Below, piece by piece: positions 9,674 to 20,147 of a DNA stretch of 64,000 nucleotides. This stretch comes from Schizochytrium sp. CCTCC M209059 (Eukaryota > Sar > Bigyra > Thraustochytrida > Thraustochytriidae), in NCBI GenBank assembly GCA_000818945.1, contig KN805453.1:1-64000 (forward strand). Direction: 5' to 3'. Position 1 is the stretch's first letter; each line of letters starts with the position of its first letter. The translations under genes were made by a program, and so were the position numbers. The notes below the pieces were generated by a model. The model made no database searches. It had not been told where the DNA came from and saw nothing but the letters and a program-made list of their open reading frames with translations.

Positions 9674-10249
9674 CTTGCCGGCAACGTTTCGAGTGTGCAG
9701 CGCGCGGGTGCTCTTTCTTTCTCTCTCTCTCTCTCGCGCGCTCTCTCTTGCGTGGACTCGCTTGTCGAGTCGCAGCGTCTACTCTCGTGGCGGCGAGGCG
9801 AGCCCCCGATCCGATGTGCGCGCTCGCTCGCTCGCTCGCTCGCTCGCACGCACGCACGCTCGCGCGCACGGTATTTGCAGACTGTCCGGCCGGTGGTTAG
9901 GCGCTTGCTTGATTCATTGACATGAAATGACCCAGGGAGAGCGTGACGGTTAAGTTGGGCTAAAGCCTGTCTTCCTTGGATAGGCCCGCAAGGTCTAAGG
10001 CTATAACCATCCGCGGCACAGAAGTTGTAAGCAAGCGTCAAGGCAATGCCAGACGGGATCCATGCAGGGCCAAATGCAACTGCTTGACAAAGACGGCGGG
10101 AGTAGTAAGGATGCCATGCGCGTTCATGTCTTGAGATACATTGCGCATAGCTACGGACGGATTCAAGCCGCAGTCAATCTCGCTCCGCCTCGACCCCGAG
10201 GCTTTAGTGGAGAGGCAAGCCCCAGCCGGTCATAACGAAGGAGAGGAGC
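9674..10249. promoter_or_regulatory. POLA2 upstream region with CT and GCTC/GCAC tracts
   Basis: GC-rich flank with a (CT)n tract at about 9716-9736 and GCTCGCTCGC / ACGCACGCAC runs at about 9823-9860. The segment to 10249 is non-coding as far as I can see. Open frames through the tracts are low-complexity Arg/Ser/Ala. Confidence 0.6.
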
Positions 10250-11605
10250 AGAGCAGAGAAGAATAGAATTAGAGAGAAAAACCTTGGATGGGGACTCTCA
10301 TGAAGCTTTAATTGCCACTACGATTTGGCTCCATTGGCAGGTATAAATATATACCTCTTTCTTTATTTTCTTCTTGCCCTCGATCCGTAGGCGAAGAAAA
10401 GGAATCGACGTAAAGCTCATAATGATAGGCTCAAGCCAGGAGCAAAAGCACATCTCCGAAAGCACGAATGAAAGAGTCTTGATTGCATGGACGGACTTCA
10501 TCTCCTGCTTGTTGACAATATTTTGTTTGATCAGAGTTTGAAGAAGAAGAAGTTGATGATGTGACTCAACGTAGACGAATTTTCGTTTTGTGGCTAGCGT
10601 GAAACGGGAAGGTAGAATGTAATGCAAGTGTCTCTCGCTGCTACTCGGAGTACTTGGCGATGCTTTGGTTCTGCCTGCATCGGTCTGCAACTTGTTGTTG
10701 AGTCCCGACTGCTTGGCTTCAGTAGTAATTAGGTCGGAGACCCAGTTCATCTTTAAAAATCAGATGCGTCTGGCGCTATGCTAAGATTATTCTGGCGCGG
10801 ACTTGTTGTCACTTCCCGTTAAACACTTGCAGACTTCTTGCGATGCTATCTCTCTCAAGAAAAAAATAAACTATCCTGGTTGGGAGAAAGAAGAGAGACC
10901 GCAGCATTTGCAAAATAAGAAAAAATAATGCAAAGAGTGAGGGTTGCCGGACATGAACCGCTAGCATGCCAAAATGCAAAAGTCTACTTCGTTCTCAACG
11001 GCTTTTACGTAAATATTTCCTGAGCTTCTTTCTGTGCGTTTGGGCAAGAGAAATGCTCGTTTGTTCGTGAAGGGAGGTGTAGCTCGTAGACAAAGATGCC
11101 CACGGCAACGTTGAGCTCCTTGTTGTCTGGACGTATCGGAAATTTATCTTTCCTCAATAAAATTTGAAAACATGGCAAGATGACGGATCACCCATGCCGG
11201 CAAGGAATGCGCATGGAACCTTCGTTCCGAACTTGGGACGGACTCGGAGTTACTCGAAGTCAACCAACCTTACCCCTCTCCCCCCCAAAAAAATAAAAAA
11301 AATTGGTTGGTGACATGGTCAATTAATGGATGGTCTGTAGTGCGTCCGATGGATTGACTGACCAGCATGAAACGCAGATGTCACAAGTGTCTCCAGGAAT
11401 TCCGGACGCTTTTGTGGCCGCGAAAGCTCGGCGATGGACTCTGAAGTCAAGGTCTTCGCTAGCGAAACACTCGTTCTGACCATTGGTTCTGTCGCCACTA
11501 CCACACATTTTCATTTTGGAAATTCAACATTTTTTTTTGTTGCAGCGTGTAGGTCTAGATGACTCAGGCCGACGTACACACGATAGAGCACGCGGGAAAC
11601 GTAAT

Positions 11606-11607
<2 letters not shown>

Positions 11608-11643
<36 letters not shown>
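11608..11643. repeat. (GA)n dinucleotide microsatellite
   Basis: About eighteen copies of GA, uninterrupted, sit directly upstream of the dispersed repeat copy at 11682. Confidence 0.95.
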
Positions 11644-11649
<6 letters not shown>

Positions 11650-11681
11650 TACGCGCGGCTGCGGCCTGTTCCAAAGATTTT

Positions 11682-11795
11682 ACCTTTGAAAGAATAAAAA
11701 GAAGCATGCAGAAGCGCCAATCCTGGTCTCGGTAGGAGATGCGCACTCGGACCTTTTCGGCCAATGCTGCCTTTTGCCCTCTTGACAAGACAAGG
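11682..11795 (+). repeat. Dispersed repeat, copy A
   Basis: The segment beginning ACCTTTGAAAG and containing GAAGCATGCAGAAGCGCCAA matches the reverse complement of 21656-21765. Over the first 86 ungapped bases I counted 75 identities (about 87%). Similarity then weakens through a gap to a shared CTCTT-x-x-CAAG segment. It could be a short mobile element or a conserved non-coding RNA; no terminal repeats or target-site duplications are evident. Confidence 0.85.
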
Positions 11796-12699
11796 AGATA
11801 CACATCGTTTGCTGCAGTGCGGAAGATTGTACTGGCTGTGATGTGACTCGTTAATCAAGAAGTAAATAAATTATCGCGTGCAGTGGGCCACTCACTCTTG
11901 AGGTTGTGCGCAATGCATGATCTATATCTTCTTTTAGGTCCATCAGTCGTGGTCGTATTCGCTTACATCAAAAGCTAATCCTCCCGCCATCCCTTCGTAC
12001 GTGCGTTCGCGCAAAGGACCACACACGCGTCGTGTACAATGGCATTGACATTCGCCATTCACCACATCACACGCCTACAGCCACATATATAACTGGTATC
12101 ACCCACCCTCCGACTGCGGTAATGACGCAAACTGTCTGACTTGTGGCCCACGGCCGAACTGCACACCGCACCAGTGGCAGCTAAGAACCGAAGCCGCCGC
12201 ATCGCACATGTTTCCGCTGCGACAAGGCCGTGCACGCGTTCCCTCCCCCAACGGACCTCTCCTGTCTCAAGACCATGCGTCGATTGCAGTTCGTGGAACC
12301 ACCTCACAAACTCAGCCGCTAGTGTTATCTAGCTCTAAGTCTCCACCTAACTATTTTGCGCAGTGACTCTCCTCACGTACACACTGGTCTTGCTTGTGAG
12401 GTAGCATCCTACGATCTTTGTGGTATTAACAAGTAAATTTTGAACTTAGAGGCGTGGAGGATGAAGAATTTGTACGTACCCCAGACTGAAAGAAACCATG
12501 TGTCCTATTTATTTTGAGTCTGAAATTCACAGTGGAGCATAGTCGCAATGTTCCATAAAGAGAACGGCTCGCGACTCCTCCACTGGGCATTTCAGGTCAG
12601 TGAGGTGAGGGGGACAAAAGCATTAATTCTCCTCTTCCAGGGCTCCGCAGTGACGAGCCTTCTCTTAATCAGCAGCAGATGCGGGGAGGGAATCCCGTA

Positions 12700-12783
12700 A
12701 CTACTGCATTTATATCCAACTTAGAAGACTCAATTTGGACCGTTAATCACGTCCAATTAGGTATTAACCGTAGATGCAGTAGT
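12700..12783. repeat. Imperfect inverted repeat (potential hairpin)
   Basis: The outer arms are perfect 10-mers, ACTACTGCAT at 12700-12709 and ATGCAGTAGT at 12774-12783. Inside them is a second pair, TTGGAC at 12735-12740 and GTCCAA at 12751-12756. The nested arrangement suggests a foldable unit or a small inverted-repeat element. Confidence 0.6.
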
Positions 12784-12900
12784 ACGCGAACACGCAGTGG
12801 TGCAGTCGCAGTGGAACGTGACGCGGACTAGATAAAGCACCACATTCTTCCACAGCTTGTCCCTCTCAATGCTTCCATGATTGAGGCTTTCGAATTGCAG

Positions 12901-14624
12901 TGGCGTAAGGAGTAGAGTCCAGCCCGCAGCACACACGGACGGTATCCAGAGGGCTGAGTCGCCACGCGCCGATAACGGCTCCTCTCACGCCAGTGGGAGC
13001 GCTCAGGTCGTAGTGACAGGTACGCTATTTTGTGAGGGCGTACGCCTTCAGCGCGCACGGGCCTCGCCTCACTGGCGGCGCGTCGAGGGCGTCATCCCAC
13101 AGATGGCGTCCGTTCCCCCGGTCTTCACTGGGCGGCGCCTCCGCGCGCGGGCCGAGCCCTTTCCCGCCGTTGTTGTGCACTTGCGAGGGAGACGCGCAAG
13201 TGCGTTTAGCGGCGCGGCCAATGGGCTTTCGCCGCGTGGCGATGCTCGACTTGCGGCGCGGCACGGCAAGTCGGCGCTACCAGGCCGCAAGTGCGCTATA
13301 GCCGCGCGCAAGGGCACCGAGCACGCGGGCAAGCAGCCAGCCAGGAAGGCCGCGGCGCCTCCTGTCGGGAACGGGTCCGCGCGACCCGGGCTCGAACTCG
13401 CAGGAATCGCAGCGCGCCTCGCCTCGCAGCCTGCACTGCACGGCAGGCAGGCAGAGGCAGGCAGGCAGGCTCGCGGCGGCGCGCGCTCGCGGCGGCGCAT
13501 TGGTCTGCCGGCGCAGCCAGCCAGCCAGCCAGCCGGGATCGGGAGGGCGCAGCGTCGGTCGGGTCGCGTGGCCGCAATCTAAGATCGATCATCTGTCTGC
13601 CTCCCTCTCTGCCCTCCCTATCCGGCCGGCCAGCGCGGCCTACCTAACTACTGCGAGGAGGTTGTAGTTAGTTAGCAGCGAAGCAGGAGGGAGGGAGGGA
13701 GGAGCAGGCCGCGGCCAGCTAACTAACTAACTAACTAACCAAGGAGGCAGGCGAGGCGAGGGGGAGAGAGGCGAGCAAGCAAGCAAGCAAACCCACGCCA
13801 CGCCACGCCGCGCGGCCGCGGTGCGGTGCGGTGCGAGGCGAGGCGGCGAGGGAGGCGCGAGGCGCGCCGAAGGGCTGCGCGGCCGAGGGCGGCGGCGCCA
13901 GCCGCGAGGCGCGAGGGCGACGCGTAGGAGAGCCCGGCGGCGAGGTCGCGCGGCGGGAGCGCGGCGCGGGCGACGGGGTCGGCGCGAGAGCAAATCCAAG
14001 TCGAGCGCGGCAAGTGGCCAATTTTTTTTTAAAGCTAGCCTCGAGCTAAGCACGCAAGAGCGGCAGTTGGTGGGTGGCGGATACGCGCGAGGCCGAGGCC
14101 GCGCGGCACCGCAAGGCCGCCGCAGACAGGCGAAAGGCCGCCCGCGGAGACGTCAGGGCCGCACCGAAGCCAGGCGACGTCTGCTGCATCGCGGAAAACC
14201 ACGTCTACGCCGAGAAGCGAGGCCCAGCGACGTCGGTCGTGACGGACGGCCCCGTGCGGTGCACTGTCGGCTCTGCACGTCAGTGCCGGCGCAGCTAGCT
14301 TTTTGCCAAGCCCAAAGACCTTTGGCACAAGTGCAGGCGCACGTACGTACCCGTCCACGTTTCTCTTTTCGAGCCTGACTGCTCGCTGACGTGGATCGTT
14401 CGAGAAGCACGCCGCGAAGGGGCGCACCACACAATTCTTTTTTGCACGGGACAAAAGATCGATTTTCTTTCGATCTCAAAAAGGTCGTGAGCCCGTCTCC
14501 TTTTTCCACGGCGAGTCGGCGCCAGACTTGCAAGCAGGAAAGGAGACCTCTGGTGTAGCACTCCCCACGGTCCGGAACGACGACGCCCGAGGCAGTTCGT
14601 TCGCGCAGGCGCGGCTGCCTGGTC
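12901..14624. promoter_or_regulatory. GC-rich upstream and probable 5' leader region of the cyclin gene
   Basis: This CpG-dense stretch carries several short tandem tracts: GCAGGCAGGCAGGC near 13443-13470, (AACT)n near 13720-13738, (GCAA)n near 13775-13790 and GCGGTGCGGTGCG near 13819-13832. Long open frames on both strands are Arg/Ala/Pro low-complexity and have no domain. An 8-T run occurs near 14022. It probably contains the cyclin promoter and a long 5' untranslated region. Confidence 0.55.
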
Positions 14625-17600
14625 ATGAGCGGTTCTGTGGCACGGCAAGGATCGCACAGGACCCGCGGCGAAAGCAAAAAGGAACGCGAAGCCGCTGCAG
14701 CTGCTGGTGGCGCGACCGACGTCGGCCCCGCACCTGTAGCGTCATCCTCCTCTTCGTCAACCGCCGCCCGATCAGTTTCTTCAAGCGTGGCTTCCAGACC
14801 GCAGCGCAGCAGTGCAGTGTCAAGGTCGTCTTCTTCAAAGCGCTCGCGCACGCGCACGCGCAACCGCAACCGCACGAATTCGAACGGCCCAACGGCAGGT
14901 GTCGGAAATCAATCCAGCGCAGATTGTGTGCCCCCCCATTCGCAGAGGAGCGAGACTGCGCGCAGCACAATGGCTCCGCCGCGCTCGCATCACAGCAGTC
15001 GGGTCCAACAGTTTGGCTCGGGAACAAACGACGATGACATCTGGAGTGATTTTGGCGAACAGACGATGCATGGAAGCAGGCGGCCGCTCCGATCGTCGAC
15101 TCGCGCTTCCGCTAGCGCAGGGCTTATGAGATCAGGCAAGGCACTACATGGCGTCGGCGCGATCTCTTCATCTTTGTCGTCCTCCTCCTCCTCCTCCTCC
15201 TCCTCCTCCTCCTCTTCGTCGTCGTCCTCGTCGTCGTCCTCGTCGTCTTCCTCACAGCAGCAGCAGGAGCAGGAAGCGGCCAAAGCTGCGGCGGCCGCAG
15301 TGGCAGCTACCGAACTTGGCATTAACCTACTCTCACGAGAGGCTCTCCCGCATGAGGACGACCCAGACATGTCACGCGACTCGGTTCTCTCTGAAGCCGC
15401 GGACCTCGTCTCGTCTCCCGAGAACCCCGACGCTTCGAACTTTTCGTGGATGAGCCAGAACACGAACCAACTTTTGGAAAAGCTCTACGCCAAGGGCCCA
15501 GAAGCTCATGTGAAGATCATTGCCATTGCCAAGTTGCTCGAAAGCAAGCAAGTCGAGGCCTTACCACCGCATGCCGTGATTGCCTTCGTTGACGCCGCAT
15601 CCAAGATCCAGGCGGAGAATGAAGCGCAGAACGAAGCTGGTGCTGAGGACAGACGCGGGCCCGCCGCCGCTGCTCCTGCTGCTGACCCCGCAGCCGCCGC
15701 TGCTCCTGCTGCTGACCCCGCGGCCACCGCTGCTGCTGGCGCGTCGCATCAGCAGGGAGTAAGGAGTGATAGGGCTGCAAAGCGCAAGGAACGGCCCACT
15801 TCGAACCCTGATGCATCTACTCTTTCGGCGCAAGCAGGGGATACCAAGCGCAAGCGCGGCAAGATCCAAGTGGCAACCCACAACCTCTTGGGCGTGCACC
15901 ACATGTCGAGTGAGACTATTTTCGAATTGGGCGAGGGTGTTCTGTTCATAATGCGTCGTCGTGAACAGCACAACCGCGCGGACGTCGCCTACCTCGAGCA
16001 GCAACAGAACCTGACAAGGGCCATGCGCGCTACGCTCTTTGATTGGATGTTCGAAGTGGGCCAAGAATTCGTCTTGAACCGCGAGACCTTGCACACAGCA
16101 CTTACCTTTGTGGACCGTTTTCTTTCTCGGGAACAAAATGTGCCGCGGCGAAAGCTTCAGCTTGTGGGCGTCACGGCGCTTTGGCTCGCAGCCAAGAGCA
16201 AAGAAGTTTACCCGCCGCGCGCCCGCGAGTTCGCTTACACGACGGATCGTGCCTACGGTGTTTCTGACATGGTCGAGTGCGAGACGGATATGCTCACCAA
16301 ACTCGACTGGATGCTCGATCCGATCACGCCGTATGCCTGGGTCGATTGGTACCTGCACGAGCTGTTTCCCATCGATGAGGACATGGATCAACATACGAGC
16401 TCGACGCTGAGCTCTGGCTCGAGCGCAAGCGCGAGATCGTTTTCCTTCACGGGTGCCTCTTCCACCTCGACTTCGTCTTCAGACGTGCGGGGCTTGGCAC
16501 CGGGCATCAGCGGAGTGGGCCTTAACACGCGCGCGCGCAACGGCTTGGAACCGTTTCGCGCAGGCGCGGAGGCCCTGCTGAGCCCGCGCTCGGAACGCGG
16601 CATTATCGCTTCCTCAGACCGAGCGCGGGAGGCGCGGAACCGGTCGTGGATGGCTGCGACGGCCGCGCCGATATTGGTGTTCTCGCGCATCATGGAGGTT
16701 CTTGACACGGCGCTGCTGGATGTGAATTCGCTGCACTTTGTGCCATCGGCCTTGGCGGCCACGGCAGTCTCGCATGTTTTGCACGAACTGAACATTGCGA
16801 ACATGGCGCAGATTGAACGCGTCACGCGCTACTCGGAAGGAGAGCTCGTCTTGTGTCGAGAATGGATGTCCTTTGCGTTTGACCTGGAGCCCAATGAGCA
16901 CGAGCACCACCCCAAGCTCCGTCACATTCGCGTCTTTTACGAAGAGCGCGACCTTCACTGTATTCAACGCCACAACAAGAAGTCTTTGGATGTGTACAGG
17001 GCTCAGGCGCCCAAGCACGACATTATGTCTCACGTATCAGCTCCGGTTTCGAGCGCGCAGTGGGCCCGCCACGCCTCCATGGTTACCTCGCCCTCTAACA
17101 ATCCTCTCGATGCTGTGGAGAACAGCCTTGACAATGTCGATGTCGCTGCAACATTTGCGAACGACCGTACGAACATGTCGTTCGTGCCGCCGACGCCTCA
17201 ACAGAATTTCGAACACCACCGGAACCGCATGCTCCAGGAACATCAGGACGCCGAAGACCGCGCGCGGGTTTCTCAGCACCAGCGCCACTATCAGCACCAA
17301 TACCAGCATCAATATGAGCAGCCTGTGGGGGCTAGAGCATCAGCTTCTGCGCCGCGTCCCCGCACTCGCGCTCGCTCTCGCTTCGCGTCGAGGGAGACAG
17401 CTTCGTATGATGTTGTCGAGTCGTCCTTTGCCTCGCTCGAGTATTCGACCATGTCTGCGTCTTCAACAATGTCTTCCTCCTCTTCCACCTTTGATTTGGA
17501 TGCGACGCGCGAGAGCACCCCGCCCACGCTCCTCTCCGCCGTGGAGGAGGGCTCGCATGAGTTTGATGAGGAGAGCTGCGCCAGTGTCGCAGATCGTCGG

Positions 17601-17798
17601 GCCCAGCACGCCCCTCTCACCGAGGCAGCCGCGGTCCGCGATGGCACCGGCGCTACCTCGCGGCGCAATGATTTCAAAGCCGACAAGGATGGGAATGCAA
17701 AGATGGACCACAATGGCAAAGGAGCGGATGATGGCAGCGAAGACGAAGATGCCGGTGAAGACCTCGTCATTGATCTCGATGCCAACGAAACCTTGTGA
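14625..17798 (+). CDS. Cyclin, E-type-like cyclin box with long disordered flanks
   Basis: The 1057-residue protein carries a cyclin N-box at about residues 440-575: RATLFDWMFEVGQEFVLNRE, then ALTFVDRFLSRE, LQLVGVTALWLAAKSKEVYP and LDWMLDPITPYAWVDWYL. These match the MRAxLxDWxxEV, DRxL and LAAKxEE-like helices of cell-cycle cyclins and are closest to cyclin E. A cyclin C-box lies at about 665-765, after a Ser-rich insertion. The first 300 residues are low-complexity (about 30 consecutive Ser, then polyGln, Ala-rich and A-P-A-A-D repeats), and the last 270 are disordered and acidic. The expected partner is a cyclin-dependent kinase at G1/S. Type E rather than A or B is a judgement from box wording. 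The start is the first ATG after in-frame stops. It converges with the PRCC gene. Confidence 0.85.
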   Translation: MSGSVARQGSHRTRGESKKEREAAAAAGGATDVGPAPVASSSSSSTAARSVSSSVASRPQRSSAVSRSSSSKRSRTRTRNRNRTNSNGPTAGVGNQSSADCVPPHSQRSETARSTMAPPRSHHSSRVQQFGSGTNDDDIWSDFGEQTMHGSRRPLRSSTRASASAGLMRSGKALHGVGAISSSLSSSSSSSSSSSSSSSSSSSSSSSSSSQQQQEQEAAKAAAAAVAATELGINLLSREALPHEDDPDMSRDSVLSEAADLVSSPENPDASNFSWMSQNTNQLLEKLYAKGPEAHVKIIAIAKLLESKQVEALPPHAVIAFVDAASKIQAENEAQNEAGAEDRRGPAAAAPAADPAAAAAPAADPAATAAAGASHQQGVRSDRAAKRKERPTSNPDASTLSAQAGDTKRKRGKIQVATHNLLGVHHMSSETIFELGEGVLFIMRRREQHNRADVAYLEQQQNLTRAMRATLFDWMFEVGQEFVLNRETLHTALTFVDRFLSREQNVPRRKLQLVGVTALWLAAKSKEVYPPRAREFAYTTDRAYGVSDMVECETDMLTKLDWMLDPITPYAWVDWYLHELFPIDEDMDQHTSSTLSSGSSASARSFSFTGASSTSTSSSDVRGLAPGISGVGLNTRARNGLEPFRAGAEALLSPRSERGIIASSDRAREARNRSWMAATAAPILVFSRIMEVLDTALLDVNSLHFVPSALAATAVSHVLHELNIANMAQIERVTRYSEGELVLCREWMSFAFDLEPNEHEHHPKLRHIRVFYEERDLHCIQRHNKKSLDVYRAQAPKHDIMSHVSAPVSSAQWARHASMVTSPSNNPLDAVENSLDNVDVAATFANDRTNMSFVPPTPQQNFEHHRNRMLQEHQDAEDRARVSQHQRHYQHQYQHQYEQPVGARASASAPRPRTRARSRFASRETASYDVVESSFASLEYSTMSASSTMSSSSSTFDLDATRESTPPTLLSAVEEGSHEFDEESCASVADRRAQHAPLTEAAAVRDGTGATSRRNDFKADKDGNAKMDHNGKGADDGSEDEDAGEDLVIDLDANETL

Positions 17799-18349
17799 GG
17801 ATTTCAGCGGCAAGCAGGCGCGTTCTGTGGGCGCTATTTCCACAGTCAGCCAGATCGAACAACTGTCTAAATGACAAACAATCCGGCTACATGTTTGAAA
17901 ACAGGAGGGCTTTCTTCTCTTTTCTTCAAGCTCTTCCACATGGAGGCGCCGGCGAGAACGACGATCGGTGGAGCGGCAGATGCAAAGATCGCCGTGTGTC
18001 TCAGCACATGAGCGTATCTTGAGGATGTTTCCTCAATTATCTTTTATTCTTCCTCTTTTCGAGGCTGGGTTGTCATGATGCTTACGAGCGGAGTTTGCGC
18101 AGATTTGTTTCTGCTGCGTCTCACCTTTTAGAGCTCGGCAGAATGGCAATTCCAACCTTGATCGAGGTGTCTGACTGAACATTTGCCCGTATCTTCGCAC
18201 GACAATCGTGTGTGTGTCCTCCGCCCTCTGTTTCCTTTCGTCCAAGCCTTGACTTTTGTTGAAAGAAGAGTAACAACAGAATATGCAACGATTGAATGAT
18301 TTCATCTTGTCAAACATATACATTCCAATAGGCTACATACTTTTTTTGG
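17799..18349. other. Convergent 3' intergenic region (cyclin / PRCC)
   Basis: Non-coding as far as can be seen. A/T-richer, with several T-rich tracts on either strand that suit 3' ends of both genes. The minus-strand frame at 18033-18323 has no recognisable domain. Confidence 0.6.
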
Positions 18350-18727
18350 TTAAAATCCGTACTTTTTACCGGCCGAGGCACGCGCTTTTTTCTCCTGCGA
18401 CCACATCTTTTCCAGATCGCCCTCGTTCTGCTGCGCGTTGAGCGCAATTGAAACGAGCTGGTGCTTGCGTTTCATCGTCATGTTCACATTACGTTTATCG
18501 ATGGATGCCCCAGCGACGGCGGTGGCATGGACCGGGTCCAGAGCCCTTTCGCCCTCGCGTTCTTCTTTGAGCGACTTGGCGTGAGCCTTGACGCCTGCCT
18601 CGCTGACCTCTGTAAAGGGTACTGCGGCACCAGCAAGGTCTGCGCCTGATTCGAGTAATTTGCGAATCTTCCTGTCCGAATGACGTGCATTCGTAAAGCC
18701 CCCATCATCATCATCATCATCATCATT

Positions 18728-18763
<36 letters not shown>

Positions 18764-19336
18764 TCGGTCATTTACAATCGTGGCGTCTTGCGAGTATCCT
18801 CCATCAACGCTGTAGCCTGGCATATCTTGCGGCCCAGACGCAACGCCAACTTCGACATCTCCAAGATTATCATCGACGGCGTCGTCCCATAGAGACGAAA
18901 GTTGACCAAGCGTTGCCGATTTATGTCCAGACCCGCCGTCATCAGCTTTCCCTTCGCTGAGTGCGTCATCTTCGCTATCGCTGTTGAGGTCGACGGGCGC
19001 CTCGATGAGGGGCAGACCTTCGGGAGGTGGTTGTGTAGTCTTCTTCTTCTTGTTCTTCTTCTTTTTCTTCTTCTTTCCCTTTTGTTGCTCCTTCTTTGTC
19101 GTGCTCATTTCCTCTTTCGCTGTCTCTGTCTCGGTGGCGGTTGTTGTGCCTGATATTTCAGGTTTTAAAGAAGCATTCGCGCCATCACGGATATCTTTGC
19201 TGCTGGTGCTGGTGTTGCTGCTAGAGCTGCTTGGCTTGCTAGCTTCTCGCGGTGCGACGACGTGCACGAGGTTTTTCTTCTCCTCCTCGTCGTCCTCGTC
19301 CTCGGAGGACGAGGCGTACGCGACCACGCCCGCCAT
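18350..19336 (-). CDS. PRCC: PRCC family protein (spliceosome-associated, mitotic checkpoint-linked)
   Basis: The 328-residue protein ends with the diagnostic PRCC C-terminal block: MKRKHQLVSIALNAQ, then DLEKMWSQEKKARAS and the terminal KYGF. Human PRCC shares the KRKHQ...W...KYGF pattern. The N terminus MAGVVAYASSSEDED also resembles the family's short VAYASSDES start, so the ATG at 19336 is preferred over an in-frame ATG twenty codons upstream. Between the ends lie poly-Lys (about residues 90-105), poly-Ala and poly-Asp tracts encoded by trinucleotide repeats near 18698-18760. PRCC is a nuclear protein found with spliceosomal complexes and, in mammals, with MAD2B. Function here is by family only. 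It diverges from the unknown gene at 20148. Confidence 0.88.
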
Positions 19337-19898
19337 GGCCCCCGTGTCCGTGCTGCACGGGCCGCCTTCGCTGGTCAGAGAGCTCCGCCGCGACACTTCG
19401 CCAAGCGCCTGTCGCGACCTTGCAGTGGTTGCCCTCGCCCTCCTCCGCTGCGCGCGCCCGCGTCTACGTCGCCTCGGCCAGACAGCGAGCGGCCCTTGCT
19501 TGCGTGCTTAAGCAGCTTGTCTCATGTCAAGGCGAAAGGCTCGTCTCCAAGGCTTGTCTTGTCTAGTTTATTATCAAATCTAGGCCTAGTCTAGGCCTAG
19601 GCCTAAACTAGTTGTGTTGCGGTCTTGTCTTGTCTTGTCTTGTCTTTATGTTGTCTTGTCTTGCGACGAGACCAATATCGTTGACGCCGTGAAAGAAGAA
19701 GCACAAGACGACGACATGGAGGAGCAGCAGCTGGCCGCGCAGCCTCTCGAGGTTCGTCGCGGCTCATCAAAGTCGCCGAAGTCGGGCCTCTTCGACGTCT
19801 CCCACCTCTGCAACGACTCGGACGAGACAGACGAGCGGAGACACAGTGGCCTTGGGGTGCCAGACAGCCAGAAGGAAGGACGCCTTGCTCGCTTGCTC

Positions 19899-19941
<43 letters not shown>

Positions 19942-20147
19942 GAGCGAGTCCCGCGGCCGCCGACTCTTCGCGCTGACCCCGCCAGGGCCGCCTGAGCTTG
20001 GCTGGGCTGGGCTGAGCTCGGCTCGAGCGCAGGCGCAGGCGCAGGCAGAACAGAGCCGGGCTAGCGAGGCGCCGTCGCGGTCTGCGCGGGCGAGAAGAGA
20101 AGAGGACCTCTGAGAATCCAAGACCTCTGTCGCTCTCCGCATCGGCG
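19337..20147. promoter_or_regulatory. Divergent promoter region, PRCC and unknown membrane protein
   Basis: It contains TAGGCCTAGTCTAGGCCTAG (19581-19600) followed by GCCTAAACTAG, a (TCTTG)n tract at about 19624-19646, and a (CTTG)n tract at about 19884-19942. No gene is supported; the frames across the tracts are Leu/Ala/Cys repeats. It has the same AGGCCTA palindrome vocabulary as other intergenic regions. Confidence 0.6.
19884..19942. repeat. (CTTG)n tetranucleotide microsatellite
   Basis: About fourteen copies of a 4-bp CTTG unit, with CTCG variants at the left end, lie 205 bp upstream of the start at 20148. Confidence 0.95.

Larger units (their letters stand above)
10250..12900. other. 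A/T-richer gene-free stretch of about 2.6 kb
   Basis: Base composition is visibly lower in GC than the coding flanks. It holds no open frame with a recognisable domain; the longest (10298-10750, minus) looks random. Contents that can be named are a TATAAATATATA patch near 10340, poly-C/poly-A near 11278-11300, a (GA)n tract near 11608-11643, one copy of a dispersed repeat (11682-11795), and an inverted-repeat hairpin (12700-12783). I found no tRNA, 5S or snRNA signature by eye. Confidence 0.6.

Noticed and set aside
10298..10750. 150-codon minus-strand frame in the A/T-richer desert
   Set aside because: Composition and codon use are unlike neighbouring genes, no domain or start context support. 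A short unknown gene cannot be fully excluded.
12881..13582. 233-codon plus-strand frame in the GC-rich region before the cyclin gene
   Set aside because: Arg/Ala/Gly-rich translation of CpG-rich repeats, with equally long frames on the other strand; no domain.
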